64,000 nt of DNA from Burkholderia sp. Bp9142 (GTDB taxonomy: Bacteria > Pseudomonadota > Gammaproteobacteria > Burkholderiales > Burkholderiaceae), in the NCBI RefSeq assembly GCF_003853415.1, contig NZ_QTPP01000028.1, positions 47,069 through 111,068 on the forward strand. Direction: 5' to 3'. The first letter of the stretch is position 1. Every line of letters begins with the position of its first letter. Made by a program: the position numbers and the translations under genes. The notes under the pieces are model-generated. The model had not been told where the DNA came from, did not search any database, and saw only the letters and a program-made list of their open reading frames with translations. Of this stretch, positions 61,549-64,000 are shown in pieces.

Positions 61549-64000
61549 GCTGTCTGTGCCGTTTCCGTATAGCGTGTCCACATGCCGACGAAGGCATCTT
61601 CGAGATTGCGTGCGAAGCGCGCCGCATCGCACAGCGGCGACGCGAGCGTGCGTGCGCGCAGCGTCGCGCGCAACGCCGCCAGCCGCGCGCCGTCCTGCGC
61701 GGCCGCGACCGCCTTCGCGACATAGTCGTCCTCGTCGCCGGCGATCCAGTCGGGCATCCCGGCCGCGTGCAGCAGGCTCTCGCAGATGTGCGTGACGAAC
61801 CGTCCGCCCTTCATCCCGAGCACCGGCACGCCCATCCACAGCGCCTCGGCCGTCGTCGTGCCGCCCGGATACGGGAACGGGCTCAGCGCGACGTCGATCC
61901 GGTTGTACGCAGCGAAATAGTCGGCGCGCGGCGATGCGCCGTCGAACAGCAGCCGGCCCGCGTCGATCCCGTGCCGTGCGAAGCGCGCGGCGGTCGCGTC
62001 GCGCACCGCCGCCTGTTCGAGTTCGCGCGCCTTCAGCAACAGCCGTGCGCCGGGCAGCGCGTGCAGCACGCGCGACCATACGCGCACGACGTCGTCGCCG
62101 AGCTTCACGAGCTTGCCGAAACAGCCGAACGTGACGTGGCCGTTCGCGGCCAGCGGCAGCGGACCGACCGCGACGTCGTCGGACGGCGGCGTGAAGCACA
62201 GGTAGCTGTCGGGCAGCCGCCACGGTTGCTCGACGAAATGATGTGCCTCGTCGGCCGGCAGCGTGTGCGCGTCACCGATGAAATAGTCGATCGCGTCGCT
62301 GCCCGTCGATGCGAAGAAGCCGAGCCAGCTCGCCTGCACGGGTGCCGGCTTCCAGCCGAATGCGGCCAGGCCGCTCGCCTGCGTATGGCCGGCGAGGTCG
62401 ACGAGCACGTCGACGCCGTCGTCGTGAATCGTGCGGGCGGCCGCCTGCGGATCGCATCCGGCAATCGAACGCCAGACGGCCACGTGCGGCTTCAGTCGCG
62501 CGGTGAGCGCGTCCGCTTCGTCGGACGTCGTGTACACGTACGGCGAAATGCGTTTGCGATCGAGATGCGCGAACACGCTTTCGAGGAAGATCCCGACCGG
62601 GTGCTGCCGCAGGTCGCCCGATACGAAGCCGACTCGCAGCGTGCGCTGCCGCGCATCGGCCGCGCGTTCGCGCACATCATGCGTATAACGCGTCGAACGC
62701 GCCGCGAGGTGACGGCCGTAGCGGCGCGCGTCGTTCAGGTAGTCGGCCGGGGACACGTTCGCCGATGCCGCCGCGGCGAACAGCAGGCGGCCGAGCACCT
62801 CCGCCGCGTCGTCGCCCGCGTCGTCGCGCACCAGCGCAAGTGCGTCGCGGTACGCGGGCACCGCGGCGTCGACGTTGCCCTGCGCGCGCAGGATGTCGCC
62901 AAGATTCACGTACATCGACACGGTCGGGCGGCCAGCCGCCAGCGCCTGCCGGCAATACGCGAGCGCCTCGGCGTGCCGCTCGCGCTTGAGCAGCACGACC
63001 GACAGGTTATGGCACGTGCCGCCGTCGGCCGGATTCAGTTCGAGCGCGGTGCGGTAGCACGCTTGCGCCGCGACGAGATCGCCCAGCCCGTGGTGAGCGC
63101 TGCCCGCCTGGTTGTGCGGGTCGGCGAGATCCGGTGCGATGCGGATCGCATCCCGCGCATGCGCGAGCGCTTCCGCGTAACGCGCCTGGCGGCGGCGCAC
63201 GCCGCTGAGGTTCGCGTGCGCGACGGCCATCGATGCATCGAGCGCGATCGCGCGTGCGTAGTGCGCCGCGGCGCCGTCGAGGTCACCCGCGTCGCGCAGC
63301 ACGCCCGCGTAGTTGTTGTGCAGGCTCGCGTCGCCGGATTCGGCCGCGGCAGCGCGCAGCACACCCGCGGCCTCACCCAGTTCGCCGAGCGCCCACAGCG
63401 ACAGGCCGAGGCCATGAGACGCGGCGGGCAGCGCGGGACTCAGTTCGATCGCGCGCCGGTAGTGCGCGATCGCATCCGCATGCCGCTCCTGCGCGCGCAA
63501 CACGTTGCCGAGGTTACTGTGCGCTTCCGCGTACGCGGGATGAAATGCGATCGCCTTGCCGTAGCTCGCCGCGGCTGCCTCCAGCTCGCCCAGGTCCTGC
63601 AGCACGTTGCCGAGGTTGTTGTATGCCTCCGCGTAACCGGGGCGCAGCTCGATCGCGCGCGAACAGCTCTGCATCGCCTCGGCCGGCTCGCGCGCGTCGC
63701 GCAGCGCGTTGCCGAGGTTGTTGTGCGCTTCCGGATAGTCGGGACGCAGCGCCACCGCGCGACGGTAGTGCGCGATCGCGTCGTCGAGCCGACCGCACTC
63801 GCGCAGCATGTTGCCGAGATTGTTGAAATACGACGCGTCCGGCCGCGCGGCGAGCGAGCGCTCCATCAACGCGAGGCCCGCGTCGTACTGCTTCAGCTGG
63901 CACGCGAGCAGCCCGAGGAAGTGCATCGCGTCCGGCTGTCCGGGCTGCGCGTGCAGGATCGCGTCGTACAGCGTCTTCGCTTGCGCGAGACGGCCGGCCT
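61545..64000 (-). CDS. TPR-GT41 glycosyltransferase, third paralogue (5' end outside window)
   Basis: At least 818 codons; the N-terminus lies beyond the right edge. TPR repeats (YFNNLGNMLRECGRLDDAIA, AHNNLGNALRDAREPAEAMQ) followed by GT41 with RVGFVSGDLRQHPVGIFLES, DLAGHTQASGLAAFG, LGFFASTGS, FGCFGKLVKLGDD and LSPFPYPGGTTTAEALWMG. Its stop overlaps the next gene's start (ATGA). First of the three coupled genes in this window, and more may lie beyond. Confidence 0.9.
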   Translation of the reverse strand, partial: AGRLAQAKTLYDAILHAQPGQPDAMHFLGLLACQLKQYDAGLALMERSLAARPDASYFNNLGNMLRECGRLDDAIAHYRRAVALRPDYPEAHNNLGNALRDAREPAEAMQSCSRAIELRPGYAEAYNNLGNVLQDLGELEAAAASYGKAIAFHPAYAEAHSNLGNVLRAQERHADAIAHYRRAIELSPALPAASHGLGLSLWALGELGEAAGVLRAAAAESGDASLHNNYAGVLRDAGDLDGAAAHYARAIALDASMAVAHANLSGVRRRQARYAEALAHARDAIRIAPDLADPHNQAGSAHHGLGDLVAAQACYRTALELNPADGGTCHNLSVVLLKRERHAEALAYCRQALAAGRPTVSMYVNLGDILRAQGNVDAAVPAYRDALALVRDDAGDDAAEVLGRLLFAAAASANVSPADYLNDARRYGRHLAARSTRYTHDVRERAADARQRTLRVGFVSGDLRQHPVGIFLESVFAHLDRKRISPYVYTTSDEADALTARLKPHVAVWRSIAGCDPQAAARTIHDDGVDVLVDLAGHTQASGLAAFGWKPAPVQASWLGFFASTGSDAIDYFIGDAHTLPADEAHHFVEQPWRLPDSYLCFTPPSDDVAVGPLPLAANGHVTFGCFGKLVKLGDDVVRVWSRVLHALPGARLLLKARELEQAAVRDATAARFARHGIDAGRLLFDGASPRADYFAAYNRIDVALSPFPYPGGTTTAEALWMGVPVLGMKGGRFVTHICESLLHAAGMPDWIAGDEDDYVAKAVAAAQDGARLAALRATLRARTLASPLCDAARFARNLEDAFVGMWTRYTETAQTA
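63440..64000. repeat. near-identical DNA tract shared by two GT41 genes, copy B
   Basis: Partner of 60942-61502, covering the TPR-coding 5' portion of the third paralogue. It continues beyond the window. Likely a recent duplication or a gene conversion tract. Confidence 0.9.

Noticed and set aside
60942..64000. Repeats in the glycosyltransferase region considered as a CRISPR or transposon
   Set aside because: They are in-frame TPR-coding units and one long duplicated tract; no transposase, inverted ends or spacers are present.

Overview
The window looks like chromosomal DNA of a Burkholderia, most likely the Burkholderia cepacia complex. It is GC-rich throughout, and gene content and order fit: flhDC followed by a motAB-che operon, flhB-flhA-flhF-flhG-fliA, fliC-fliD-fliT, two short H-NS proteins with the betaproteobacterial AT-hook-like C-terminus, and DUF3443/DUF2844 proteins. 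The genus call is inferred from gene content, because no database search was possible.

Layout. 1-4.66 kb is the integrase end of an integrated element inserted beside a tRNA-Ala(CGC) gene (4886-4961). Reading away from the tRNA it holds a degenerate second integrase, an intact tyrosine integrase, an unknown protein, an AlpA-type regulator and a replication module (CHC2 zinc-finger protein plus a Toprim/DUF3987 protein that runs off the left edge). 5-12.7 kb is housekeeping: a yraN-diaA-dolP-like-cytochrome c operon divergent from rsmI, then rlpA, a metallo-hydrolase with an exonuclease, an Lrp-family regulator and a CDF transporter. 12.9-21 kb holds an H-NS protein, a flavin-type oxidoreductase, an MFS transporter, a LivK-type binding protein, a nitronate monooxygenase, a dienelactone hydrolase and an amidase. 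21-24 kb is an S-adenosylmethionine-cycle operon (ahcY, a small membrane protein, metF) under an SAH riboswitch.

Flagella and chemotaxis occupy most of the rest. 24.1-30.7 kb is flhB-flhA-flhF-flhG-fliA on the minus strand. 34.5-46.8 kb is flhD-flhC, then motA-motB-cheY1-cheA-cheW-MCP-cheR-cheD-cheB-cheY-cheZ on the minus strand, with a good sigma-28 promoter in front of motA. 53.8-56.7 kb is fliC-fliD-fliT on the plus strand, with a sigma-28-like promoter before fliC. 56.8-64 kb holds three translationally coupled TPR/GT41 (SPINDLY/OGT-type) glycosyltransferases, probably acting on flagellin. Two of them share an almost identical N-terminal DNA tract. The regulatory logic visible here is: FlhDC starts the cascade; FlhB/FlhA export and FlhF/FlhG set flagellum assembly; FliA switches on motA-che and fliC; the glycosyltransferases modify the filament.

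Between these blocks lie a DUF3443 lipoprotein with two pepsin-like active-site motifs next to a DUF2844 protein, a family 4 glycosyltransferase, a second H-NS protein, aquaporin Z, a sugar-kinase-like gene coupled to a tiny Gly-Pro-Ser repeat ORF, DNA-3-methyladenine glycosylase I and rpsU. Many genes overlap by 4 bp (ATGA), and several start at GTG or TTG with a clear ribosome-binding site.
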